The position numbers were made by a program, and so were the translations under genes. From a bacterium (GTDB taxonomy: Bacteria > Krumholzibacteriota > Krumholzibacteriia > Krumholzibacteriales > WJIX01), in contig JAGHBT010000206.1 in the NCBI GenBank assembly GCA_021160845.1, forward strand, positions 1 through 9,291: DNA of 9,291 bases. The letters run 5' to 3'. The notes beneath the pieces were generated by a model. That model searched no databases. It was not told the DNA's origin and worked only from the letters and a program-made list of their open reading frames with translations. Positions 1 through 7,126 of this stretch are shown here, in pieces. Every line of letters begins with the position of its first letter. Positions within the stretch are counted from its first letter, which is position 1.

Positions 1-672
1 ATATTTATGCTTATATTTCTCTTCTTCCCCATGTACAGAAAGGGTTCTTATCTTATTCGCCATATCATTACTGTTTGTTACAACCATTCCACCGTCACCG
101 GCTCCTCCAAGATTCTTTGAAGGAAAAAAGGAAAAACAACCAACATCACCGAATGTTCCACATTTCTTGCCATGATAAAGCGCCCCAATTGACTGGCACG
201 CGTCTTCGATTAGAAACACACCCCTTTCGGAAGCAATCTCTGTAAGCTGATCCATTTCGGCGGTCTGGCCGAAGAGATGGACTACAATCACGGCTTTGGT
301 TCGTGTTGAAAAGGCTGAATCCACCTCGTCCGGATCAATATTAAAAGTCCGGGGATCAATATCCGCAAAAACTGGAGTGGCCCCAAGCCTCACTATCGAA
401 CTTACCGTGGAAAAAAAACTGTACGGAGTGGTTATAACCTCGTCGCCGGGTCCTATATCCATCGCCATAAGAGAAAGAAGTATGGCATCCGACCCCGAAG
501 CGGTCCCAACAGCGTGATCAACGCCGTAGTATTCTTCCATATCTTTTTCAAATCTGTCTACGGAAGCCCCAAGTATGAACTGCTGGCCGCTAAAAATCTG
601 ATCCACGGCCTGGCGAATTTCTTCTTTGATTCTCTCATACTGTGGAACCAAATCCAGTAATTTTACTTCCAT
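1..672 (-). CDS. DegT/DnrJ/EryC1/StrS family sugar aminotransferase (partial, C-terminus outside window)
   Basis: The 224 residues visible are the N-terminal part of a PLP-dependent aminotransferase that acts on keto-sugar nucleotides, a family used to make amino sugars for surface polysaccharides, glycans or antibiotics. Visible family marks are the opening LLDLVPQY, the FILG segment (32-35), GTASGSDAI (56-64) in the cofactor phosphate region, PYSFFST (83-89), EDACQSIGA (156-164) with the pyridine-contacting Asp157 and Gln160, and FSFFPSKNLGG with the Schiff-base lysine Lys186, followed by GDGG. The ATG at 670-672 has GGGGAA just upstream. The family is normally about 360-400 residues, so roughly 140-180 are missing, only because the window ends. 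The exact sugar substrate cannot be read from this part. It is divergent from the methyltransferase gene and shows no functional link to it; off-window neighbours may be a polysaccharide cluster. Confidence 0.93.
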   Translation of the reverse strand, partial: MEVKLLDLVPQYERIKEEIRQAVDQIFSGQQFILGASVDRFEKDMEEYYGVDHAVGTASGSDAILLSLMAMDIGPGDEVITTPYSFFSTVSSIVRLGATPVFADIDPRTFNIDPDEVDSAFSTRTKAVIVVHLFGQTAEMDQLTEIASERGVFLIEDACQSIGALYHGKKCGTFGDVGCFSFFPSKNLGGAGDGGMVVTNSNDMANKIRTLSVHGEEEKYKHKY

Positions 673-689
673 GCATTCCCCGAATTCCA

Positions 690-717
690 AGTATAAAACA
701 CCCAAACAATGTACCAA
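690..717 (-). promoter_or_regulatory. Candidate sigma-70-like promoter, proximal, for the aminotransferase gene
   Basis: Read on the minus strand, TTGGTA (712-717), a 16-nt spacer and TATACT (690-695). The expected transcription start, near 683, would leave a very short leader and barely include the ribosome binding site, so this is the less likely of two candidates. Confidence 0.25.
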
Positions 718-720
718 TCC

Positions 721-749
721 AGTATAGTACGCGAAAAAGACAAGGTAAA
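721..749 (-). promoter_or_regulatory. Candidate sigma-70-like promoter, distal, for the aminotransferase gene
   Basis: Read on the minus strand, TTTACC (744-749), a 17-nt spacer and TATACT (721-726, five of six consensus positions). The predicted start near 714 gives a leader of about 40 nt, which is reasonable. This is pattern matching only. Confidence 0.35.
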
Positions 750-790
750 GTATTATTAATTCCCTGGCTTTTACTTTTTACTCTTTCAAT

Positions 791-819
791 TTGCCTGATC
801 AAAATGTATTCTCTATGAA
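791..819 (+). promoter_or_regulatory. Candidate promoter for the RNA methyltransferase gene
   Basis: TTGCCT (791-796), a 17-nt spacer and TATGAA (814-819), each matching four of six consensus positions. It would give a leader of about 65 nt. It is a weak match in AT-rich sequence, listed because it is the best-placed candidate in the 673-891 gap. Confidence 0.25.
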
Positions 820-891
820 AAATGACCGTTTACTTTTCCTGTGTCTTTGTGGTCTAGCTTGTCTCGTTAATCTTAAAAAGGAGTAACTTCT

Positions 892-2043
892 GTGAAAGGT
901 GTAACAACCGTCAAAAAGATAATACAAGGGGGACTTGGCCTTGCGTTCTATGAGGGTAGAACTGTATTCCTGCCATATACGGCACCCGGAGATAAGGTTG
1001 AATTTTCCGTTGCTAAAGAGAAGGGGAAGGTTCTTTTCGGCCGTTTAGAAAAAATTCTTGAACCTTCGAATATAAGGAAACCTCCGGAATGCCCAAATTT
1101 CAGCAAGTGCGGGGGCTGTCATTTCCTTCACCTTGACTATGAAGATGAGATTAAAATCAAAAAAAGCATGGTTCTTGAGACACTTGAAAGAATCGGGAAA
1201 TTCAAAGCTGTAATTGACAATATTATTGTTTCCCCATCACGTTTCGGGTATAGAAACAATTGTATCTTCCGTACCGACGAAAATGGACAGCCCGGGTTTA
1301 CTATGGCGGAAACGGACAAGGTTATACCATTTCCTAAAAACGGATGTCTGCTATTACCGAAAGAGATGAGAGAAGCCATAGCCGGACTCGACGGCGATTC
1401 TCTGCAACCAAACAGCGAGGTTCGTGTTCGTATGGATAAATTCGGCGCGGTTCACTTCTGGGGCCTAAAAAACAACTTCGGACCGCCTGATATACTTATG
1501 GAAGCGGGAGGATATTTGTTCCCCATGTCTCCTGATGCATTCTTCCAAATAAACACCCTTCTTAATAATAAGCTTATTGAATTAGTTCTCTCTCTACCCC
1601 GAAAAAGAACCGATAAAATAATTGACCTTTATTGCGGCGCCGGATTTTTCACATTACCCCTCGCACGAAATGCAATGAAAGTTATCGGAATAGAAAGGGA
1701 CGAAAAAGCGTATGAAAACGCTCGCGCCGCCGCAAAACTGAACAAAATTACGAATATCAGTTTCAAACAAGGGATGGTCGAACAGAAATTTAAAAAAACC
1801 GGGAAAGCCAATCTCATCCTAGCGGACCCTCCAAGAGCAGGAATGACAAAGAAGGTCGTCGAAGAAATTATCAGACACAAACCGCAGGAACTTATATTAA
1901 TATCCTGCGACCCTCCCACGCTCGCTAGAGATACCTCCCGGCTGATTCAAGGAGGTTATACCCCTTCCAACATCCATCTTGTCGACCTTTTCCCGGGAAC
2001 AGCCCATATAGAAACTGTGATTTATTTCAAAAGAACCGAATAG
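892..2043 (+). CDS. rlmD: RlmD/TrmA-family RNA (uracil-5-)-methyltransferase, iron-sulfur type
   Basis: A SAM-dependent enzyme that methylates C5 of a uridine in RNA, by family most likely 23S rRNA. The N-terminus (about 4-55) looks like a TRAM RNA-binding domain. The [4Fe-4S] ligands are Cys67, Cys73 and Cys76 in CPNFSKCGGC, with Cys152 as the fourth. The C-terminal Rossmann methyltransferase domain has QIN (219-221), the SAM motif DLYCGAGFFTLPLA (245-258), DPPR (312-315), ISCDPPTLARD with the nucleophile Cys339, and LFPGTAHIE with the base Glu374. At 383 residues it is somewhat shorter than E. coli RlmD (about 430), but all catalytic parts are present. The start is GTG at 892, chosen because AAAAGGAG (876-883) lies 8 nt upstream and the TRAM domain begins at once. 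RlmD, RlmC and TrmA cannot be separated safely here; the symbol is the best family guess. It ends 11 nt from the convergent phosphofructokinase stop, with no clear terminator between. Confidence 0.92.
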   Translation: MKGVTTVKKIIQGGLGLAFYEGRTVFLPYTAPGDKVEFSVAKEKGKVLFGRLEKILEPSNIRKPPECPNFSKCGGCHFLHLDYEDEIKIKKSMVLETLERIGKFKAVIDNIIVSPSRFGYRNNCIFRTDENGQPGFTMAETDKVIPFPKNGCLLLPKEMREAIAGLDGDSLQPNSEVRVRMDKFGAVHFWGLKNNFGPPDILMEAGGYLFPMSPDAFFQINTLLNNKLIELVLSLPRKRTDKIIDLYCGAGFFTLPLARNAMKVIGIERDEKAYENARAAAKLNKITNISFKQGMVEQKFKKTGKANLILADPPRAGMTKKVVEEIIRHKPQELILISCDPPTLARDTSRLIQGGYTPSNIHLVDLFPGTAHIETVIYFKRTE

Positions 2044-2054
2044 GCCATTCAGGG

Positions 2055-3140
2055 TTATTTATTCCCCGAACGAATCCTTTCAATCTTTACATTTAAATTA
2101 TCTCTGTCATAATACTTGTCAACATCAATAAGACTGGGAGATTTCTTAATCTCTTCGAGAGGGACACTGACTAAACGCGACTTCTGCAGAGCTACCATAT
2201 ATCCGATATGACCATCCTTGATCATATCCACCGCATTATTCCCGAAACGCCTCCCCATCTGCCTGTCCTTCTGCGAAGGGGAAGCTCCGCGTTGCAAATA
2301 CGCGAGCGCCATATATCTGGTATGATCAAAGTTATGTTCCAGAAGACTTTTAAGGTAATTTCCTACTCCCCCGAGGCTGTAGTGACCGAATTCATCCAGC
2401 TTGGCATCTTTTCTAACTTCCTCCTCCCCCTCTATATGCACACCCTCAGCCACAACTATTAACTTGTACATATGCTCGAGCCCCATCTCTCTGCTTTTTC
2501 CCAGTTTCTCTCCGATAACTGAAATCAACTTCGATATTTTAAAAGAATATTCCGGTATTAAAATTACATCGGCAAATGCCGCTTCTCCTCCTCTAAGCGC
2601 GAGCCAGCCCGCATGACGACCCATGACTTCAAGGAAGAAAACCGTTTGGTGAGACCTTGCAGAATGAGATATCTGTTCGGCGGAATTACAAATTACATTA
2701 AGCGCCGTATCATAACCCAGAGAATACTCCGTCCCGGCCAGGTCTCTGTCAATCGTCTTGGGAATTCCAATAACCGGAACCCCCCTTTCGTTCAGAGCAG
2801 CTCCCGCTCCCAAGGTGTCATCTCCCCCTATTGCTATGATTACATCAAGTCCCAGCTTCTTTACATTTTCTATTACCTGTTCTGTCCGATCTCCTCCCTC
2901 GGATACCGGGTTTGTACGGCTGCAATGAAGTCTGCTCCCGCCAAGGCGGCTGTACTCGCGAATAATTTCTGGGCCAAGTTGCACTACATACTCACCCGTG
3001 TCCTTAACTACCAGCGCTTCCCACCCTCGTTTCAAACCAACAACTTCATAACCATACCTTGAAGCTCCCTCCACAACTCCCGCTATAGCTGGATTTAATC
3101 CCGGAGCGTCTCCCCCTCCTGTCAATACGCCGATTCTCAT
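2055..3140 (-). CDS. pfp: 6-phosphofructokinase family, probably pyrophosphate-dependent (PPi--fructose-6-phosphate 1-phosphotransferase)
   Basis: Cytoplasmic enzyme phosphorylating fructose 6-phosphate at C1 in glycolysis. Family motifs are TGGGDAPGLN (7-16), SRTNP (74-78), IGGDDTLG (104-111), PKTIDRDLAGT (127-137) with catalytic Asp131, the fructose-phosphate-binding MGRHAGWLA (173-181), and QRGASPS near the C-terminus. Two positions normally separate phosphate donors. ATP enzymes have Gly in GGDG and in PGTID; here both carry the PPi-type residues, Asp108 and Lys128. A PPi enzyme would make the step reversible and save ATP. The usual Asn in TIDND is Arg132 here, which is unusual. The 361-residue length and overall look match the long group III form found in actinobacteria and others. 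The ATG at 3140 has GAGGGAGG upstream. It lies 99 nt downstream of the co-directional thioredoxin gene without a visible terminator, so co-transcription is possible but functionally unexplained. Donor specificity is inferred, not shown. Confidence 0.93.
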   Translation of the reverse strand: MRIGVLTGGGDAPGLNPAIAGVVEGASRYGYEVVGLKRGWEALVVKDTGEYVVQLGPEIIREYSRLGGSRLHCSRTNPVSEGGDRTEQVIENVKKLGLDVIIAIGGDDTLGAGAALNERGVPVIGIPKTIDRDLAGTEYSLGYDTALNVICNSAEQISHSARSHQTVFFLEVMGRHAGWLALRGGEAAFADVILIPEYSFKISKLISVIGEKLGKSREMGLEHMYKLIVVAEGVHIEGEEEVRKDAKLDEFGHYSLGGVGNYLKSLLEHNFDHTRYMALAYLQRGASPSQKDRQMGRRFGNNAVDMIKDGHIGYMVALQKSRLVSVPLEEIKKSPSLIDVDKYYDRDNLNVKIERIRSGNK

Positions 3141-3239
3141 TTAACAGCCTCCCTCACAACTCAGAGTGCAATATCAACCTGTTGTTACATCCAAAACATT
3201 TTGACTTGCTGACTTACGTCAGATCCTCGTTTGCCGGTT

Positions 3240-3740
3240 CTATGCCTCAACAAAACTTTTCAAGGAAACATTCTTTTTATAATGTTCTTCCTTGAAATAT
3301 TTTAATACCTTAATATAGGTCTCCGGAGGAATAAACCCAGGCACAATACTAATCAGTCCTCCGTCACTATTCAGATAACCCAGGGAAGGATACCCCCGGA
3401 CCCCAAGCCTTCGAGCCAGAGTAAATGGTGTATATTTGCTATCCTTGTATTCGAATATAGTTCTCTTATCCTCAGCGTTAACTCTAACACAGATATAGTT
3501 GTCTTTTAAGTAATTCGCAATATTAGCATCAGAAAATGTACGATCTTCCATTACCTTGCACCATTTACACCAGGAAGTGTAAAAATCGATAACAACAGGC
3601 TTGTTTTCTTTTTTGGCAAGCGCTAATCCCTCTTCGATTGAAACCCAGCTATTAGAGGATGAGGTGTTCTCGTTCCCGCCACAACCAGCCAACACAAAAA
3701 TAACAACCCCGGCAAGTATAATTTTTTTGATATTTTTCAC
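3240..3740 (-). CDS. Lipoprotein thioredoxin-fold protein with CKWC active site
   Basis: A 166-residue extracytoplasmic thioredoxin-like protein. Residues 1-20 are a lipoprotein signal: basic MKNIKK, a hydrophobic stretch and the lipobox LAGC, with Cys20 the lipidated residue. A short Ser/Asn-rich tether (21-31) precedes the fold. KPVVIDFYTSWCKWCKVME holds the redox pair Cys58/Cys61, and GYPSLGYLN holds the cis-proline Pro118 before a C-terminal helix. The form resembles the thioredoxin_7 and DsbD C-terminal-like group, usually thiol-disulfide reductants outside the cytoplasm. Its partner is unknown. The start is GTG at 3738-3740, preceded by AAAAAGGAAG; no in-frame ATG precedes the signal peptide. 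It is divergent from the peptidase gene, whose product also carries a thioredoxin-like domain, suggesting a shared role, and is upstream of the phosphofructokinase gene. The Cys84 seen outside the active site is extra. Confidence 0.88.
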   Translation of the reverse strand: MKNIKKIILAGVVIFVLAGCGGNENTSSSNSWVSIEEGLALAKKENKPVVIDFYTSWCKWCKVMEDRTFSDANIANYLKDNYICVRVNAEDKRTIFEYKDSKYTPFTLARRLGVRGYPSLGYLNSDGGLISIVPGFIPPETYIKVLKYFKEEHYKKNVSLKSFVEA

Positions 3741-3795
3741 AACACTTCCTTTTTCAAAACATACAGCATTTCCCTGTTTTTTTCATTAAACACAC

Positions 3796-3821
3796 AAATG
3801 ATTATAATAAAATAATCATTT
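3796..3821. promoter_or_regulatory. Perfect 10-bp inverted repeat in the divergent control region; candidate operator
   Basis: AAATGATTAT, a 6-nt AATAAA loop, then ATAATCATTT: a perfect palindrome 26 nt long. Such a length and spacing fit a dimeric regulator site. It covers the candidate -10 box of the thioredoxin promoter and lies about 80-105 nt upstream of the predicted peptidase transcription start, so one bound protein could act on both genes. It is too AT-rich, and lacks the GC stem and T-run, for a normal intrinsic terminator. No regulator gene is next to it, and chance in AT-rich DNA cannot be ruled out. Confidence 0.45.
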
Positions 3822-3837
3822 CTCACTCCTTTTTCAA
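3809..3837 (-). promoter_or_regulatory. Candidate promoter for the thioredoxin lipoprotein gene
   Basis: Read on the minus strand, TTGAAA (3832-3837), a 17-nt spacer and TATTTT (3809-3814). Five and four of six positions match consensus. The -10 box falls inside the palindrome at 3796-3821, so binding there should block this promoter. The leader would be about 60 nt. Confidence 0.4.
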
Positions 3838-3866
3838 ATATTATTGATTTCACCTAAAGGAGATTC

Positions 3867-3895
3867 TTGAAAAATAATCGGGAAAGTAATACAAT
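3867..3895 (+). promoter_or_regulatory. Promoter for the S9 peptidase gene
   Basis: TTGAAA (3867-3872), exactly 17 nt, then TACAAT (3890-3895); each box matches five of six consensus positions. The predicted start near 3902 leaves a leader of about 35 nt ending in AAAGGA (3927-3932) and the ATG at 3937. This is one of the two best promoter matches in the window. Confidence 0.6.
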
Positions 3896-3936
3896 CCGAG
3901 AAATTACCGATTAGACCACTTAACCGAAAGGAAATT

Positions 3937-6900
3937 ATGAAATCCTCTAAAAAAGTTCTTTTGATCGCGATTTGTATCTTTTCCTGCGTGTCCATCTTCT
4001 CGGGATCGACTCCGGCGTTTGATCAAACGGGTAAGACCGCCAACGAAGACAAGATCAACCTTCAAATTGAAGAATGGCTGGTTCTTGGTCCGGCATCGAC
4101 ACCTTTCCCAGCCTTTAATGAAGAAAAAAAGGATGAAGCCAATGGCACTTTTCTCCTATCTTACAACTTTATTTCTACCAAACAATTAAAACCGGAAGAT
4201 GAAAAGAAAATCATTTTTCCTGTCCGGCAGGAACTCTCTTGGACAATTCTAAAAGCAGACGATGCGGGTATCACCCTCTCAAATGGTTCCCATGAACCTG
4301 AAACAGCATATTTGGCTTCATACCTGGAACTACCCCGATGGGCAAAATTACAATTTAAGGCAAAGGGAACCTACCCCTTTAAGCTAATGATAGACGGGAA
4401 GGAAATCATCGAATGTAACAAAAATGGTACTGAAGACTACCAGGAGGGAACGGCGGAACTTAAAATGGGAAAACATACTATAATAGTAAAAACCGTATGT
4501 GCCCCCAAAGATACAATCAGCTCATGGAAATTCAACGCCTTCATAGAAATGGATAAAACACTCGGATGTACCCCTCTTTTATCCCTAAGCCCCACACGAA
4601 ATATAGCTATCTCCGATATTCTCAATCCCCCTCACATAGATAATATTAAACTTTCACCGGACGGCAGCCTTGCCGCCTTGACAATTCGCAGTATCATTTC
4701 CCCCGATGGAGACAAAGAAACCAGACTGGAAATCAGAAAAACTGAAAACGGAAAACCTGTAAAAACAATTATCTGCCGCGAAGGTGTTAGGGCATTCGAA
4801 TGGACTCCGGATGGAAAATCCCTATCGTATACAGTATCCGAAGACAAGAAAACATCAATAAGGAAAATAGAGATGGAAACCGGGAATGATGAAATGATTG
4901 CCGAAGGTATCGAGAGATTCGAAAACTATAAGTGGAGCCCTGACGGTGAATTCATTATCTATTCCGCCTCCGAAGAACCTGTAAAAAACAAAGACGGAGT
5001 AAAGAGACTGCGCGGCATATACGACAAAACAAATTTCGGGCGGCACAGATCATTCCTCTACCTGCTATCGGTAAAAAATGGCGCAACAAGAAAGATTACA
5101 ACAGGGAAATACAGTTCCCAACTTGTAGATATCCATCCTAATGGGGAAAGCATCCTTGTCACGCGCCTCTATGAAGACATTTCAAAAAGACCATATGAGA
5201 AAACGGAACTTGTCCGTGTCAATCTGAGAGAGGCTAGCAGCGATGTTCTATGGGAAGGGCAATGGTTCAACAATGCCATGTGGTCACCTGACGGAAAGAA
5301 AATACTTGTCTCCGCCGGCGCTTCTTCATTCGGAAATATCGGGATAAATGTCTCCGAAAACACAATCCCAAATGATTACGATGGACAGATATATATTTTT
5401 GACCCCGAAAGCAAGGATGTTAACGCGATAACCAGGGGTTTTAACCCCTCCGTAAGAAGGGCTTACTGGTCAAAATCTGAAAAAAGTATCTATCTTGTCG
5501 CCGAAGACAAATCATTCGTTAGACTGTTCAAATATTCTTTTCGGCACCAGAACTTTAAAGAGTTACAAACCGGTTGTGATGTAATCTCATCCGGCGATTT
5601 TGCCATTGAGAATCCGGTCGCGGTATTTGCCGGCATGTCCGCTGATCATCACCAAAAACTCTACCTGATAGACCTTGGAAAAAACAGGGCAAAAGAAATA
5701 TATGACCCTGCTGAGGAGCAATATGAACATATCAGAAGGACAAACGTGAAAGAATGGAATTTTACAGCAAGTACCGGGAAAGAGATTACCGGACGCGTAC
5801 ACTATCCTCCTGATTTTGACCCTGAAACGATATATCCATGCATCGTATATTATTATGGGGGAACATCTCCCGTAAGCCGGAGCTTCGGAGGCAGATACCC
5901 GAAGAACCTCTGGGCGTCGATGGGGTATATCGTGTATGTACTTCAACCCAGCGGAGCAACCGGGTTCGGTCAGGAATTTTCCGCCGCTCATGTCAATGAC
6001 TGGGGGAAAACGGTAGCGGGCGAGATAATTGAAGGTACAAAAGAATTCCTTAAGGCTCATAGCTTTGTTGACCCTGAGAGGGTTGGGTGTATAGGGGCTT
6101 CATTCGGCGGCTTTATGACCGAACTTCTCGTAACAAAAACAGATATTTTCGCCGCTGCAATATCACACGCGGGGATCAGCTCAATATCGAGCTATTGGGG
6201 TGGAGGATACTGGGGATACTCCTATAACGCGGTGTCCGCAGCTAACAGTTTCCCGTGGAACAGCCCCGACATCTATATCAACCAGAGCCCCCTCTTTTCC
6301 GCCGATAAGGTAAATACTCCACTCCTTCTTCTCCATGGAGAGAGTGACACAAATGTTCCCACCCATGAAAGTGATCAGATGTACACCGCGCTAAAACTCC
6401 TCGGCAAAGAAGTTGAATATATCCGTTTTGCCGGGCAGAACCACTTTATCCTGGACTATAAAAAGAGGATCAAGTGGTCGGACGCCACACTAGCCTGGTT
6501 TGACAAGTGGCTTAAAGAAGAACCTCAATGGTGGAACAATATGTATCCTCCCATTGACGGTCAGAAGGAAAATTCGGCAAAGCATAACAGGGAACCGGCA
6601 AAGCTTGGAGTAAAAATAGTTAAGGACGAGGACCGTGGAACCTTCCTGGTTGGAGAAATTACAATGGAGGATATACAGAATAATATTCCGGAATGGGACT
6701 TGGGCTATTACGAATACAAACCCGATATGGCTGTTATATCGGAACTTGTCGAAGCCCTTAACGATATCAATATTACATGCATTCTCGGCACATGGTGCAG
6801 TGATTGCCAGCGTACTGTCCCCAGGTTATGGAAAGTACTCAAATCAGCCGGCTATCCCCTGTCTGATCTGAAGATGCTCGCTGTTGCAAGCTCGAGGGCA

Positions 6901-7083
6901 AAGGAAACCGGGAATATTACGGAGGAAATGCTCGAATGGTCAAACTCTGTGCGGGAATATTATAACATCAAGGCCATATCCACCATTATAGTTAAAAATA
7001 AAAACAAGGAAATAGGCAGAATCATTGAAACCGTTCAGGAATCTGTTGAAAAGGATCTATTGCAAATTCTCAATAAAAAATAA
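3937..7083 (+). CDS. Secreted S9 prolyl-oligopeptidase-family peptidase with C-terminal thioredoxin-like domain
   Basis: A 1048-residue serine peptidase, probably a dipeptidyl-, acylaminoacyl- or oligopeptidase acting outside the cytoplasm. Residues 1-27 look like a Sec signal peptide with likely cleavage after TPA. Residues 28-228 carry WLVLGP (47-52) and a beta-rich segment of PA14 or carbohydrate-binding style (about 125-205), uncommon additions. Residues about 229-605 form a TolB-like beta-propeller, with repeats such as SPDGSLAAL, TPDGKSLSY, SPDGEFIIY and SPDGKKILV. The alpha/beta-hydrolase domain (about 605-870) has YYYGG (638-642), GASFGG with nucleophile Ser722, HGESDTNVP with Asp804 and GQNHF with His836, a complete triad. 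The segment about 889-1048 is thioredoxin-like, with GTWCSDCQ (Cys954/Cys957) and an ending NKEIGRIIETV. The usual cis-proline is Ser1015 (AISTIIV). The ATG at 3937 follows AAAGGA. The neighbouring MFSD1-like transporter suggests peptide use; peptide specificity is not readable here. Confidence 0.9.
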   Translation: MKSSKKVLLIAICIFSCVSIFSGSTPAFDQTGKTANEDKINLQIEEWLVLGPASTPFPAFNEEKKDEANGTFLLSYNFISTKQLKPEDEKKIIFPVRQELSWTILKADDAGITLSNGSHEPETAYLASYLELPRWAKLQFKAKGTYPFKLMIDGKEIIECNKNGTEDYQEGTAELKMGKHTIIVKTVCAPKDTISSWKFNAFIEMDKTLGCTPLLSLSPTRNIAISDILNPPHIDNIKLSPDGSLAALTIRSIISPDGDKETRLEIRKTENGKPVKTIICREGVRAFEWTPDGKSLSYTVSEDKKTSIRKIEMETGNDEMIAEGIERFENYKWSPDGEFIIYSASEEPVKNKDGVKRLRGIYDKTNFGRHRSFLYLLSVKNGATRKITTGKYSSQLVDIHPNGESILVTRLYEDISKRPYEKTELVRVNLREASSDVLWEGQWFNNAMWSPDGKKILVSAGASSFGNIGINVSENTIPNDYDGQIYIFDPESKDVNAITRGFNPSVRRAYWSKSEKSIYLVAEDKSFVRLFKYSFRHQNFKELQTGCDVISSGDFAIENPVAVFAGMSADHHQKLYLIDLGKNRAKEIYDPAEEQYEHIRRTNVKEWNFTASTGKEITGRVHYPPDFDPETIYPCIVYYYGGTSPVSRSFGGRYPKNLWASMGYIVYVLQPSGATGFGQEFSAAHVNDWGKTVAGEIIEGTKEFLKAHSFVDPERVGCIGASFGGFMTELLVTKTDIFAAAISHAGISSISSYWGGGYWGYSYNAVSAANSFPWNSPDIYINQSPLFSADKVNTPLLLLHGESDTNVPTHESDQMYTALKLLGKEVEYIRFAGQNHFILDYKKRIKWSDATLAWFDKWLKEEPQWWNNMYPPIDGQKENSAKHNREPAKLGVKIVKDEDRGTFLVGEITMEDIQNNIPEWDLGYYEYKPDMAVISELVEALNDINITCILGTWCSDCQRTVPRLWKVLKSAGYPLSDLKMLAVASSRAKETGNITEEMLEWSNSVREYYNIKAISTIIVKNKNKEIGRIIETVQESVEKDLLQILNKK

Positions 7084-7126
7084 CGAATCAAGAAAAGTGC
7101 CCGGATTTCAATTGGAAGAATATCTA

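Noticed and set aside
296..517. Plus-strand 73-codon open frame inside the aminotransferase gene
   Set aside because: The minus strand encodes a clear DegT-family protein without interruption through this stretch; the plus frame has no ribosome binding site or recognisable motif.
2036..2075. Possible bidirectional terminator between the convergent methyltransferase and phosphofructokinase genes
   Set aside because: Only a 4-bp GAAT/ATTC pairing and no T-run.
2613..3062. Plus-strand 149-codon open frame opposite the phosphofructokinase gene
   Set aside because: It is antisense to conserved motifs of the kinase and its product has no domain character.
3209..3222. CTGACTTACGTCAG palindrome between the thioredoxin and phosphofructokinase genes
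   Set aside because: Only a 5-bp stem, no T-run and no promoter context; too short to call a terminator or operator.
3856..3914. 15-codon ORF from TTG 3867 with AAAGGAG upstream, ahead of the peptidase gene
   Set aside because: The TTG is the first part of the TTGAAA -35 box of a much better supported promoter, so it would not be transcribed from it.
5587..6060. Minus-strand 157-codon open frame opposite the peptidase gene
   Set aside because: Antisense to the end of the propeller and the hydrolase domain; composition is scrambled and no start signal is seen.
7084..7126. Possible bidirectional terminator between the convergent peptidase and transporter genes
   Set aside because: No stem longer than 4 bp; no GC-rich hairpin with a T-run on either strand.
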